From Lithospermum erythrorhizon (Eukaryota; Streptophyta; Magnoliopsida; Boraginales; Boraginaceae), in NCBI GenBank assembly GCA_019722365.1, contig JADFUC010000846.1, positions 434,001 to 498,000 on the forward strand: 64,000 nucleotides of DNA. Direction: 5' to 3'. Made by a program: the position numbers and the translations under genes. Shown piece by piece: positions 12,720 to 23,339 of the stretch. The notes below the pieces were generated by a model. It made no database searches and was not told the DNA's origin. It worked only from the letters and a program-made list of their open reading frames with translations. Position 1 is the stretch's first letter. Every line of letters begins with the position of its first letter.

Positions 12720-13350
12720 TAACTATCGGTGCCATTAAAAATCCAATTTAACATTTTAGACGGAGGTAAATACTGAGTCTTCATAATTTTTGGCCACAAC
12801 AGCTTTTAAATAATTTTGACTATCGAACAAGAAAAATCGAACACTTTTTGCATTTTTGACGCGAACGGTGATTTATTATAAATTTTAAATTTCGTGGTTG
12901 ACTTTTAAATAATTTTAACCATTCAAAAAAGAATCAATTAACCTTGTAAATGTTTAGTATGACGCTTTTATAATTTTTAAGCCATGGCCGAAATTTCAAA
13001 AATTTCGACTATCGAAAAAAAATCGAACGATCTATTGTAGATGGGTTTGGGCATGTAGTGATTCATTATTTAAGAAGCTTAAGTTCTTAATAATTCTCGA
13101 CTATCAAAAATAAATCGAATAACCTTTGCATTTTAATTACTATATATATAATATCTTATAATTTTAAAATTTCATTTGGCCGAGATTTAAATAATTTTAA
13201 TGATTGAAAATGAAAATTTGGTGATCTCTGTTAGAGATAAATTTAGTACGTGAGTATTCATAATTTTTATATTTAAGAATAAAAAATTATATCAAGTTAT
13301 TTGGGCTTAAATTTCAAAGATATAGTGAATCATCAACTTACGTTTCAGAC
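12720..13350. repeat. Degenerate satellite-like tandem array, unit about 90-100 bp
   Basis: A TAATTTT-GACTATCGAA-like block followed by AAATCGAA recurs near 12812, 12912, 13003, 13091 and 13194, with weaker traces upstream near 12720. Spacing is about 88-103 bp. Units are strongly diverged. Confidence 0.5.
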
Positions 13351-14365
13351 GATCATAATCGGGTTTTTAAGAATAATATATTAGAAGTAAACATATTCAA
13401 ATATCTTAACATCATAATTATTTTGTGACTGCCTTAAAAGATTTCTATACGAACAAGCACTCAGAGAAGTAAAATCATATCACGACAGACGCATCAATAT
13501 ATCAAATAATTCCCTAAAAATTATAAATAAATAATCACATCAAAAAAATACCGGAGTCCAAATTTATAAAGTGTCTACTAATAAATTCAAAACTCGATAA
13601 TCTTTAAGCGACGGCTGTCTTGCCATTAAAACTACAATACTATCAAATTATAATTTTAGAAAATATAAGTTATACATATGCTTAAGTAATTTTTCATAAT
13701 CTTATTAGCTTATTATTGCCATTATTTTCAAACCACACATTCATTTTAAACTCAAATGACGCTATTGCAATTACTAAAAAATTTCATTCCCCGCATGTAA
13801 TACTCCATTACGAGTCAAACATACAAGTTTAATTTTTTAATGACCGGTATAACGTTGCTTTTAATCTTTATGCCAATAACATATAAATTTTGCTTTTATT
13901 TAGGAATATATTTCGTTAACTATTATATATGAAATAATAATTACTAATAGTAACTTAACTCGATGATACTAATTTTATTTTGTTTTTCAAAACTTCATAA
14001 TATTTTCAAATTATTATTATTACATTTATTTTACTATAATAATTTAATTACTTTATACATATTTCATCTTTGTATACTTTTATAAAACTAATAATAAAGT
14101 CTCTAAATTCTAAACTAGGGTTTGACTATTTTATTAAAATTAAATAATTCAAATAATATCGCTTACACATAAAGTTTCCATATTATATTATGCTAATATA
14201 TGTATAATTTAAGCAAACTATTTTGTTTTTAATTTTATATTTTAAACAATGACATGGATACTCAATTAGTTATATATACAAGATAAATATGTATTATAAA
14301 TTTTACATTATTGAAATTTTACTAAATATCACATTAATTTACATTGTTTTTTATTTTACCCATAT

Positions 14366-15580
14366 ATTGAATATTACGAGAGAAATATAACAAGAAAAAA
14401 GTGAATTGAAAATAATAAGGAACAACTACTCAAATCAAAAGTATTAAGAGCGTTAACAATGCATCCAAAATACCATACATACTGCATAAAGCCTAAAAAT
14501 TCACATTCGGCATTTAATCGATAAGATCGACATTTCTTGACAACGTAGCATCATTACGAAAAACTTAAACTCCACATTTATCTTCGAATCCAGCTTCATA
14601 ATTAATTCTCGGATTTAAATAACAATGATATATGATTTCATATTATTTCCCTCCATCCTAAAACGACGTAGGTTTTCATGACTCGCGCGTAAAGATTAAC
14701 AAAATTTAAATTATGTACATTAAATCTCATTTTCCTTCATTTTTCTTGTATTTCAAATTTGGCCAAACCAAGATCACCTGGTATTTCTATTTTGATGTTC
14801 TCAATCTATTTCGGATGAGGAGTATTTACTTTCTTTTTAACTACGATAATAGTTCTTAATTTTATGCAATAAAATCGTTGTAGTAAGATATTTAAAAAGA
14901 TTAATATTGCTCGTTAATACTTTATCGGCATACAAACTATTTAATTAAATCATTATAACCGAATAATTATGATAATAATAAAAATGTAATATTACACTAA
15001 GAAAAGATGCGGTCGATCAATAAAAAATAAAAATAAGAAACAACAAGACCGAAAATGTAGTAATCGATTCGATAAGCGACGACATTTATCAAAAATATCA
15101 ACTCTTTAATTAAAAAAAAAGCGACAAAGTCAGAAATTTCGATTTATTTGCAATCTAAAATCAACTTTTATAATAAAAGTTTTTAAAATACGTAGGTAAT
15201 ATTTCGCCTTTTACGATTTCAGAAGCTTTAAGAATTTGAGTCGAAGATTCTCTACCTCCTCTCGAAAGATCATTGGCAGTCTTCACGCTTTATAATATCA
15301 GACATCACAAGGTCGGAAAGATTAAGATAACAAATTCAACGATTTCCATATCATACTTTAATACAATCTTATAAAAGTTATGAGCATTTAAGAAAGTATG
15401 CATTTCCATCTTTTACTTATGAATCGATATTCTTTAAAATATATAAAAGTATATTTATTCGATAATTTTATTTTTTTACTACAATTTTATGCTACCTTTT
15501 ATAATTATAACAATGAAATTACGTGTGACAAAACGACACAATTTTATATTATATTTTATAATTATAAATAATGAAATTGG
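14366..15580 (+). repeat. ~1.2 kb dispersed repeat, copy 2
   Basis: Same orientation as 6677-7730, with the same landmark order. It is somewhat longer because of small insertions. No transposase or reverse transcriptase was seen, so the class is unknown. Confidence 0.65.
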
Positions 15581-17076
15581 CTAATAAAAAGTTTTACCAT
15601 ACGCAATGACGCCCCTTATTATTAAGAGATATAAAAATCAAGTTTAAAGTTAATCACTTATATTCAAACTCCAAGTAATTTTTTTTTTTTTTAATTTTGT
15701 AGAAGTATACGAGTATTATTAAGAGTGAAGCGGCAAATTTAGTAAACAAACAGGTATATTATGGTTCAATTAGTAAATTTTGGCCATCATTAGTATTAGT
15801 CTATTTGGATCATTAGTATACTTATTGATCATTGATATTATTCAATGCATTAATTCCTTGAATGGGAAATTTTACAACGACAAAGGATCGAATTTAAACT
15901 AGAGAGTAAAGTTTGGTCAATTTTGGAAAACCAAGCCATGGCTGAAAACAGGGTTCTTGAAACAATGAGCCCTTGATATGATGAAAGCAAGGACCATCTC
16001 AGATGAGAGGACGAACCGATCCAGTACGAATGCAGTCTGATTATGATTCTTTGATTCATGTTTGTCTATTTATGTTATTGGATTGGATACCCTTCAATCT
16101 TCATTATTATTTTCTATCTAAATCTAAGAAGTGTCCAACTTAACATGGTCGGAGTACTCTGTAGCTCATTAAGACTGGTAGTAACTAGTAACATACACAC
16201 ATATGAAATGAAAAATATTTGTCCATTTGTACACTTAGTAGTTTTGTTGAAAATTTACCTGAATAATATCACATAATACTCGTTTTATAAGCTTAATAAT
16301 ACACATAATATAATGTCTATAAAATATTTTCTTTTCATCCCTTTATCTAAGCCCATTTTTCTAATATGCGAATCCTTTTGGTGATATCATTTCACCAAAT
16401 TAAAGCATTTAAAAGTTTAAAATTATGCTCATGGTATTTAATTCAAAATCTTCTTGGAACTTCAGATAAAAAGAAACGATCCTTAAAAACTGACCTGGAG
16501 GGAATATTTTTATGAGCGCTTTTACTAACATTGCATTAAGATGTGTATAAACACAGAGAATCATTTCGGTAAAATTGATTTTTTGAATTTATGCAAATAC
16601 TATCAAACATATTGAACACTCATGCAAGTACGTCCCAGCAATATTAAAAATTGAATTTCTGGTACTACAACCCTGTGCCCACAATATACATAGAAAATGG
16701 CATCTAAACTGGACTCTAAAAATATTGATCGAGAACAAATAAATAATGTAACGTAACTCACTCAATAAATGCATAATGTAACGTCACTCATTCAATATGA
16801 AGTACATAGTTTAGCTGATTAAAGTGACATAATTAAAAATTACACACAATCAGACAATGTAATAAAATAAAATAAAAAACTATTCGTTCACGAGATCATA
16901 TGAAACAACCTTACATCAAACAGTCCAAATATTAAAGGTCCACAAAACTCTATGAAATTTCCCACCATTCCCAAATTTCACATACGCCAAATGTCATTCC
17001 ACTACCCGTGAACCATTCTTTGATCACGGACATACATTAGAGTCATTGCTTCATTATATTATAATATCATTCTACT

Positions 17077-17085
17077 CTATATAAA
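17077..17085 (+). promoter_or_regulatory. TATA box of the DIR1-like gene
   Basis: CTATATAAA lies about 115 bp before the ATG at 17198, immediately upstream of the duplicated leader. Confidence 0.55.
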
Positions 17086-17181
17086 CCTAAAACCATCACA
17101 TGATACTTGAAGGAATAATATCAATAAACCCCACCTAAAACCATCACATAATACTTCAAGGAATAATATCAATAAACCCCA
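17086..17181 (+). repeat. 48-bp tandem duplication in the leader of the DIR1-like gene
   Basis: Two adjacent copies start at 17086 and 17134, each beginning CCTAAAACCATCACAT and ending CAATAAACCCCAC. They differ at only two or three bases, so the duplication is recent. It sits between the TATA box and the start codon. Confidence 0.9.
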
Positions 17182-17197
17182 CATTATATTTTACAAA

Positions 17198-17509
17198 ATG
17201 GGATTTGTTAGGAGCAAATTCTTGGTGAAGCTAATGGCGGTGATGGTGCTTGTGATGGTGGAAGGGAAGATGGGTATGGAATTGTGCAACATGGATGAGA
17301 ATGGAATAAGAGCATGCAGGCCATATGTTACTCAGCCAAATCCTATGGAGGATCCCTCAGAAGAATGTTGTGGTGCTTTAACAAAGGCAGACTTGCAATG
17401 CTTGTGTGGGTATAGAAACTCATTCTTGTTGCCTTCTCTTGGGATTGATCCTGCTCTTGCCTTAGCTCTCCCTAAAAAGTGTGGCCTCACTCCTCCAACT
17501 GATTGTTAA
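17198..17509 (+). CDS. DIR1-like non-specific lipid-transfer protein
   Basis: The single exon encodes 103 residues. Residues 1 to about 26 are a hydrophobic secretion signal. The mature part has the eight-cysteine motif C30-C40-C57C58-C68xC70-C95-C103. The segments [14 protein letters not shown] and ALPKKCG match the DIR1 branch of lipid-transfer proteins. DIR1 binds lipids in the apoplast and is needed for long-distance signalling in systemic acquired resistance; whether this protein shares that role is inference. Length fits the family. A TATA box and a recently duplicated 48-bp leader segment lie just upstream. No intron is needed, and the stop is TAA. Confidence 0.85.
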   Translation: MGFVRSKFLVKLMAVMVLVMVEGKMGMELCNMDENGIRACRPYVTQPNPMEDPSEECCGALTKADLQCLCGYRNSFLLPSLGIDPALALALPKKCGLTPPTDC

Positions 17510-17689
17510 TTGAGTAAGAAATTAAGTAACTTCTAGAGGGCTAGTGAGAACAATAATGTAATCATGATTAGCTCTTCATAAGAGGAGTAGTTGCACTCAT
17601 CACATATGTTTGATTTTTGTCATAACTTGATCACTTATGTTTAAATGTGTTCCATTTGATCAACATATTTTTGTTCAACGGATAACTCT

Positions 17690-18100
17690 TCCGTTACTTC
17701 ACTAACCCCGGGATCACATGATTATAGGAATTTGAATGATGATGTTTAACACAAGAACTCTATTTAAGACACTATCAATTCAAGCGACTCAAACAATAAT
17801 TTAAAAACAGATAACACCAACTTTGTTTGTGGTTTCGGATTCACCTCCACCACTAATAACAGCTATATTATTGAAGAATCAAATTGACCATTACAATCAC
17901 TCAAGCTTGATCTCTCTCAACTAACTAGTTAACTATTGTTTTAATTCTCTTTTTTTGGTGTCGTACTTGTTCAAAGAAAGACTCGATGCCTATTTATAGA
18001 CTAATTGTCCTTTAAAACAGCATAATATGAAATCTCTTCCAATAGAAGTGACCTTGTCAACTAGAGCTATCACTAGATGACACTAGTTAAGTTCAATAAG
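17690..18100 (-). mobile_element. Possible solo LTR fragment
   Basis: On the minus strand a TATAAATAGG core is followed by a leader with a GGTGGAGGTGAATCCGAAAC block and a long AT-rich tail, an organisation common in plant LTRs. No partner LTR, primer-binding site or coding region was found, so this is tentative. Confidence 0.3.
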
Positions 18101-19807
18101 GCTTAATTCGATTCGATCTTGCTTGAGCGTTTAGATACGATTCACCTTATTCATAATTCCATCTCCTTGTAACCAGTCTTGCTTGAAAACATCGGTAAAA
18201 ATATATATCCATGGGATCCAAGAGCATATAAATCAGCAGCAGAAAAGATGGTACTAAAATATCTTTCCAAAGGACCTCTAGGATATCCATGATGAGTACT
18301 CATAACAAATTACCTTCAAGATAATAGATAATTTTGTAGAACAAAATAAAATCATAGTCAGACAAGTAACTTTTAAGGAATACATCATTTTTTCCCAGAA
18401 AAATCCAATCCAACAAAGACTACAGATCATAAAGCAGATCGACATAGCAGCCAGCAGAGAAGAGCCGCAAGAAGAGTGACCTACATATGCATTATTAATC
18501 AATCATCACTATCTGCCATTTGAAGTACTATTCAATTCTTATTCCTTCTAAATCAATCATAATGGTTATACTCGTGAAAAGAGGTAGCAATCATTCATAT
18601 GAGAACTCAGACTTGTTAATAGATTAAGTCAACTTGGATATTACAAGTCACAGGAGCATTAGGAGCTCCTGCAATGACAACTACATAAGCTTGTTCCATC
18701 GACTATCAAGGATATGAAACCAACATCAGTTTGGTTGGTTATACCAACATCACCTCTTGCAAAATCATCACTTATTGCACATTCCTTTACTCGAGGATGG
18801 AATTTGGTTGGGTGGTTTTCTGTTTCAGTGCCTTGTTATCATGTTCCTGCTTTGATTGGTTATACCCGTGATTTTTAGACATCATGGGCAGTTATATAAT
18901 TCCATCATGCGATGACATGAGTAATGTTCAATCATGTAAAGGCACGACATAAAATGAGGCACAAAGATGTATAGAATCTCTGCCAAACATTTGAGAGCCT
19001 AAATTCTAAACTAGTTAGCATATATCATATATGAATTGGCAATGTAGAATAAGAAGGCACCAAAACTTTTCTAGCACCATATCCATATCCATTATGGTGT
19101 TATCGAGAATCCTATTATCAATAGATGGTAGAGATTTTTCAAGTATCGAAAATCAAGAAAGCTCCCCTCTTCATTAAGATTGGAAGCAATTTCCACTAAA
19201 AATATTATGAAAATGTTCGACTGAGCTGTCGTAATCCCAGCTTATAAGCAAGCTAAGGATAAATGAAAAAAAAAAACTCTACCACACCTCATGTTTGGTT
19301 TATTTCCTGTTCTTCATCTTGGACCAATGACACAAACTGTATTCGAACTAAATCTCAGATCAGTTGTGGGAAACATGAACATAACAGCAACAGACAAGGC
19401 CTTTATTAATTTTTCCCAACCCAAAGTACTAGTATATCTCTTAAGACTATATCGATGTCTATATAACAAAATCAAGAATATCACACAACCTCAAACATTC
19501 ATCACCTGAACACCACTGTAATCAATCCATCCTCTACCAGCTCTGTCCATCCATCCTCCTTAATTGTTCTCAGAATCGTGGTGCAGTTCTCGTATACTCC
19601 CAAGTCCCAACGAGCAGTGGGCAGGGGCTCGGCTAGTTGTGATACTATGTACTATACATGAAACTGCAAGAAAGCAAGCACACTGAGATACAACCTGCTA
19701 AACTAAGACCTTCTGTTCACATGTAGATACAAATACATCCAAGGATCGTGCCAATACTTCAATGGCCTATTGAGCTGCATGAATCATATTCCCTATCATC
19801 TAGTCTT

Positions 19808-19876
19808 CTAGAGAGCAGCCATTGCAGAACGTTCCTGTTCGAAAACACCCTTATATTGCAGCTCCTTTGCCTGACT
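19808..19876 (-). pseudogene. Orphan terminal-exon candidate
   Basis: On the minus strand a TTGTGCAG acceptor precedes 22 codons reading SQAKELQYKGVF then EQERSAMAAL and a TAG stop. Residue use is protein-like and ends like a coiled-coil C-terminus. No matching upstream exon is visible between here and the DUF538 gene. It may be left from a lost gene or belong to a transcript extending past the DUF538 gene. I do not recognise the family. Confidence 0.3.
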
Positions 19877-20265
19877 CTGCACAATGATCAATTGAAATGT
19901 AATTATCCAAACTATCAAAAAATAAGCAAAAAGAAGTAGATTGTAACACATTAGTCAAGCCAAATATTGTAGAGAACAGGTATTTGAACAAATCAATCTA
20001 GCAAACGAATACAAAATCATCCAAATATCTAAGTTGTGATTGTAACCAATGTTAATTAGTCAACTATTAAAATGATTTTGATTCATACAAGTTAAAGATC
20101 AAAACTTTCAATGGCTTCAAATCTCTATTCAATTTCATCTCTATTTATAAGGTCATTAAGCAACATACCCCTAAAAACATTAAATTCATCAAAACAAATC
20201 ATATTCCAATATCCAGACAAGCTCAAATTAATCACAAACTAAACAAAAAAAAAAAACCAAAAAAG

Positions 20266-20754
20266 CTACAAGACCTTAGCCAAAGCCTGAACAATATGCC
20301 CCCCATCACTAAATCCAACACCAATACAATCCCTGGGAGTCTCGAACGACGAAAGCGAAAACTGCTTAGAAACAACCCCAACATCGAAATAAATCAAACC
20401 AGAGCTTGGAACATCAACACGAATTTCTTTGACATTAAACCACAAAAACAAATCTTGTGCTGCAATTCCAGACAACCCATCGATCTGTCCGAACCTTAAA
20501 ACCCCCGAAACATTCACGTCATAATGAATTTCGTTCTCAAATTTTGCATTACATGGTTGATCTAAATGTACTTCAAATTTGCCATTTGCATCAAATGCGA
20601 AATTCTTTACGCCTTTTGGAAGTAAACCCATTGGTAATCCATGCTCTTGGAGGACTTCATATATGGTTAAATCTTGTGAATTCATACAAGTTAATATGTT
20701 TGATATAATGCAAATAAAAAGAAGAAAAAGGGATAATTTGTTATATGAAAGCAT
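20266..20754 (-). CDS. DUF538 family secreted protein
   Basis: A single exon encodes 162 residues. Residues 1 to about 26 form a hydrophobic secretion signal. The rest follows the DUF538 pattern: YEVLQEHGLPMGLLPKGV near the N-terminus, then FEVHLDQPCNAKF, and a C-terminal half with beta-strand-like segments. DUF538 proteins are plant-specific, about 150-180 residues long and often stress-responsive; a link to chlorophyll/carboxylate-binding activity has been proposed for some, but the molecular role is not settled. Full family length, with no truncation. Confidence 0.85.
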   Translation of the reverse strand: MLSYNKLSLFLLFICIISNILTCMNSQDLTIYEVLQEHGLPMGLLPKGVKNFAFDANGKFEVHLDQPCNAKFENEIHYDVNVSGVLRFGQIDGLSGIAAQDLFLWFNVKEIRVDVPSSGLIYFDVGVVSKQFSLSSFETPRDCIGVGFSDGGHIVQALAKVL

Positions 20755-23339
20755 TGTTTTTTATTGAAATTATGATGGATTTATTTCAAGAAAACAATGA
20801 AGAGTATAGTGTTTTGATCTTGATTGGTTAAATATGGAGAGGCTTTGATTTGAAGGTTTTTTTGGAAGTGAAGAGTAGAAACAGAGGGCACCAAGAATAC
20901 AGACAGGGTGTGTAAGAGAATTATCAATTATTGGTTGTTGGGGTGAGCCTGGGTTGGGTTGGATTTCTTACTACAATTTAAGATGGTTTTATTGGATTTT
21001 ACCTATTTTACCTGTTTGTTTCGTGTTAAGATTTGGTATGTGAATTTTGTAATATTTATTGTTTTATAATTATTTAACAATTTTTTTAAGAGGATAGTTT
21101 TATGTTGGATGTTGATGAGGCAAATCTTCTCGTTATGTTTGTCCGGTTGTGGATTGGGTCCTTGTAATATTTGCATCTCTTCGAGGTCTCAATGATCTAG
21201 TACTTTTGTGGCGGTCGGCACCCCTTAGATACGGTCGTCGTGTAAATGAAAGTATTGATGTGAAGATCACCTGTAGATACTTCGATATTTGAGTCAGTAA
21301 AGGCAAGAAATGTATAAATAATATTAAAATTGAAATACAAGTAATTGTTAATAGTGTAGAATATTTATAGAGGGGGTGAAATGCAGGTACCTTCACACTT
21401 CTATTGCTACTTTGGGATCATGTCACTTGATAGTCATCGATCGATCAAAGATTAAAGGGCTTGGTTATGAGTTATGACCTTTGGACCCAAAATCCTATAA
21501 GCCTAGAGGCTCGAAGGATTACAATTTAGTTATAATATGGGATTGAAAAAACTACTTCCTAAGAGCTCAAAATAAACCTGAATATATAGCCTCAAATATG
21601 AACTCGAAATAAACTCAAATGGACTTGCTACTATTCATTTAAGGCATCTTTTGTTCGATTATTATTCGAATAATAGTCGAACAAAATATAATGTGGTATA
21701 ACTTGGTGATAAAACAACACTGAATGGTGAGGCTACTGGCTAGTATAATAGTCGAACAAATTGGGGTAATGTTTTTGAAGAGGTTTTTATGTTTCAATAT
21801 TCCAATAATGATATTTTTGGGAGGTTTTAACAACCAATAATATGGAAGACACATAGACTAAGTGTTGCTGATGAAATATCTGCCAGCACGTGTTGATTTT
21901 AGTCGTTGGGGGTCCGAGATGGACAAGAACAGTGATATATATGTATGAGAAAATATTGAGCGATAAGTACTGAATTTTTTTATTGAAAAAACTCGAAAAA
22001 CAAGAATGATCAAAGCCGTCTTGTTCATATCTTAATTGTTATTAGCAGTGTGAACTTGAAATGTGGCCAATGGACTCTATGAATACTTGGAAACTTGATG
22101 CACAATTATTAATGCCTCTTCGTTTCCTCCATTCAAAGTTCAAATGAAACATGAGGTTGATTATAAATAAATTATGCTTATTGATCATTAACAACAATAA
22201 TTACTTCCATCTCTCTCATGCAGCAACATTATTGAGAATGATTTTGAACAGGAGAATAAAAACTGCACGTTATTCATTAACATGCATATTCTTTTTCCTG
22301 ATAATGCAACATACATTCTGATATATGGAATAATGGAATCGATCTCCCCCAAAAGCAAATATTAGCCAGGAGAATCCAAATGAATGCAAGAATATAAATT
22401 CTATTGTTTTCCTGATAAATTATTCATGTATAGTTGAAAACATATACATATAATATAGTACTCGGAAAATAAAAATAATGGCATGTGATCTCTCGATGAT
22501 TCCAGGGAGAAAAGGACAGGGCTGAAATGATAATTTTGTTTGGCGTTTGTATGTACTTCCAACTATTTTCTCATTATTGCTCCAACACATCAACTTTAGA
22601 AAAACAGCAACAACTGCTACAATATTCTAGCGTCAAACTCTCTTTTATCAATCACTATTCTAGATTGATTTGCAACCACCCATGCATATACATGTTTTAT
22701 GTTATATAATTAGTATGTATGCCGAAAATATATTATGTATTTCGAAAATCAATATAGTAATCAAGAAATTGATGTAACATCGTTCTCTAGCTTTAACGTT
22801 AAGACATAATCTAGAAATTGACAAGAATATTTACCTTTTACTTGTTCTATGTGAGCTCAATTAATTATTAACAATAGACATCTTGCATCAACATAAGCTT
22901 CTTCATAAATATAGCAATAGACATCAACATAACCTCATTGATCATTTTCTAGTAAATGTGAAACAGAAACTAAATATACATCTTGCATCAACTTTCGGAT
23001 AACGAGAAGTGGAGAAGGAATTGTTTATCTTAGAATATGGATATAAGGAAATTACATTGCCTGACAAGTTTAAAACTCTACTCTTCATGTCTTTGATGCA
23101 CCTACATCCTTCTTTTTCTCTTGAAATATTAGCCTTGTTAGCGAGTCTTTTAGGTTGTTTGCCTCGACGTTCTTTTTGTGGGCCTGCAGAGTTTGCACAG
23201 ATAAGCTAAAATTAAACATGGTTTATTAATATACATTTATTAAGGGTGTCAATAAGTGATCATTCCACAAAGGTGATCGATTCTAGTAATTCGACCCCAT
23301 CAAGAAACGTCGTATGATAAACTTGTTAAATCATGATTT
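20755..23339. other. Intergenic
   Basis: Contains the promoter side of the DUF538 gene, a strong palindrome at 21651-21684 and the 3' flank of the bHLH gene. No further gene recognised. A minus-strand frame near 23060-23210 behind a CTCTGCAG acceptor could be a last exon of the bHLH gene but does not look like the family C-terminus. Confidence 0.5.
21651..21684. repeat. 34-bp near-perfect palindrome
   Basis: Symmetric about a central TTCGAA, with arms TTGTTCGA.TATTA. Only one base pair is mismatched. A half-copy (AATAGTCGAACAAA) recurs near 21746-21759, so this may be the end of a small transposon or a hairpin. Confidence 0.8.

Larger units (their letters stand above)
10151..17076. other. 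Large gene-free AT-rich interval
   Basis: The first ~350 bp are the leader/promoter side of the NOI gene, with GA-rich runs. The remainder holds dispersed repeat copy B (11620-11890), a TA microsatellite (11409-11431), a degenerate tandem array (12720-13350) and the second ~1.1 kb repeat copy (14366-15580). At 15860-16060 the plus strand shows a broken frame containing LENQAMAENRVLE that may be transposon coding debris. No intact gene was found. Confidence 0.65.
17510..20265. other. Intergenic with LTR-like fragment and an orphan exon candidate
   Basis: Holds the 3' flank of the DIR1-like gene, an LTR-like stretch (17690-18100) and a short minus-strand exon-like frame (19808-19876). Other open frames are short and unrecognised. 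The minus strand at 19500-19640 also reads about 44 codons without a stop, but no family is recognised. Confidence 0.5.

Noticed and set aside
6677..15580. Interpretation of the two ~1.1 kb direct repeats as LTRs of one retrotransposon
   Set aside because: The interval contains a normal gene and no gag/pol, primer-binding site or polypurine tract.
15850..16059. Broken plus-strand frame containing LENQAMAENRVLE, possible transposon or gene debris
   Set aside because: Multiple stops and no family match that I can name; too short to classify.
19500..19640. Minus-strand open stretch of about 44 codons (…RWDLGVYENCTTILRTIKEDGW…)
   Set aside because: Protein-like but without start, splice context or recognised family; it may be 3'-UTR sequence.
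23060..23210. Possible last exon of the bHLH gene behind a CTCTGCAG acceptor
   Set aside because: The translated sequence is Lys/Arg-rich without resemblance to the family C-terminus, so it was not joined.
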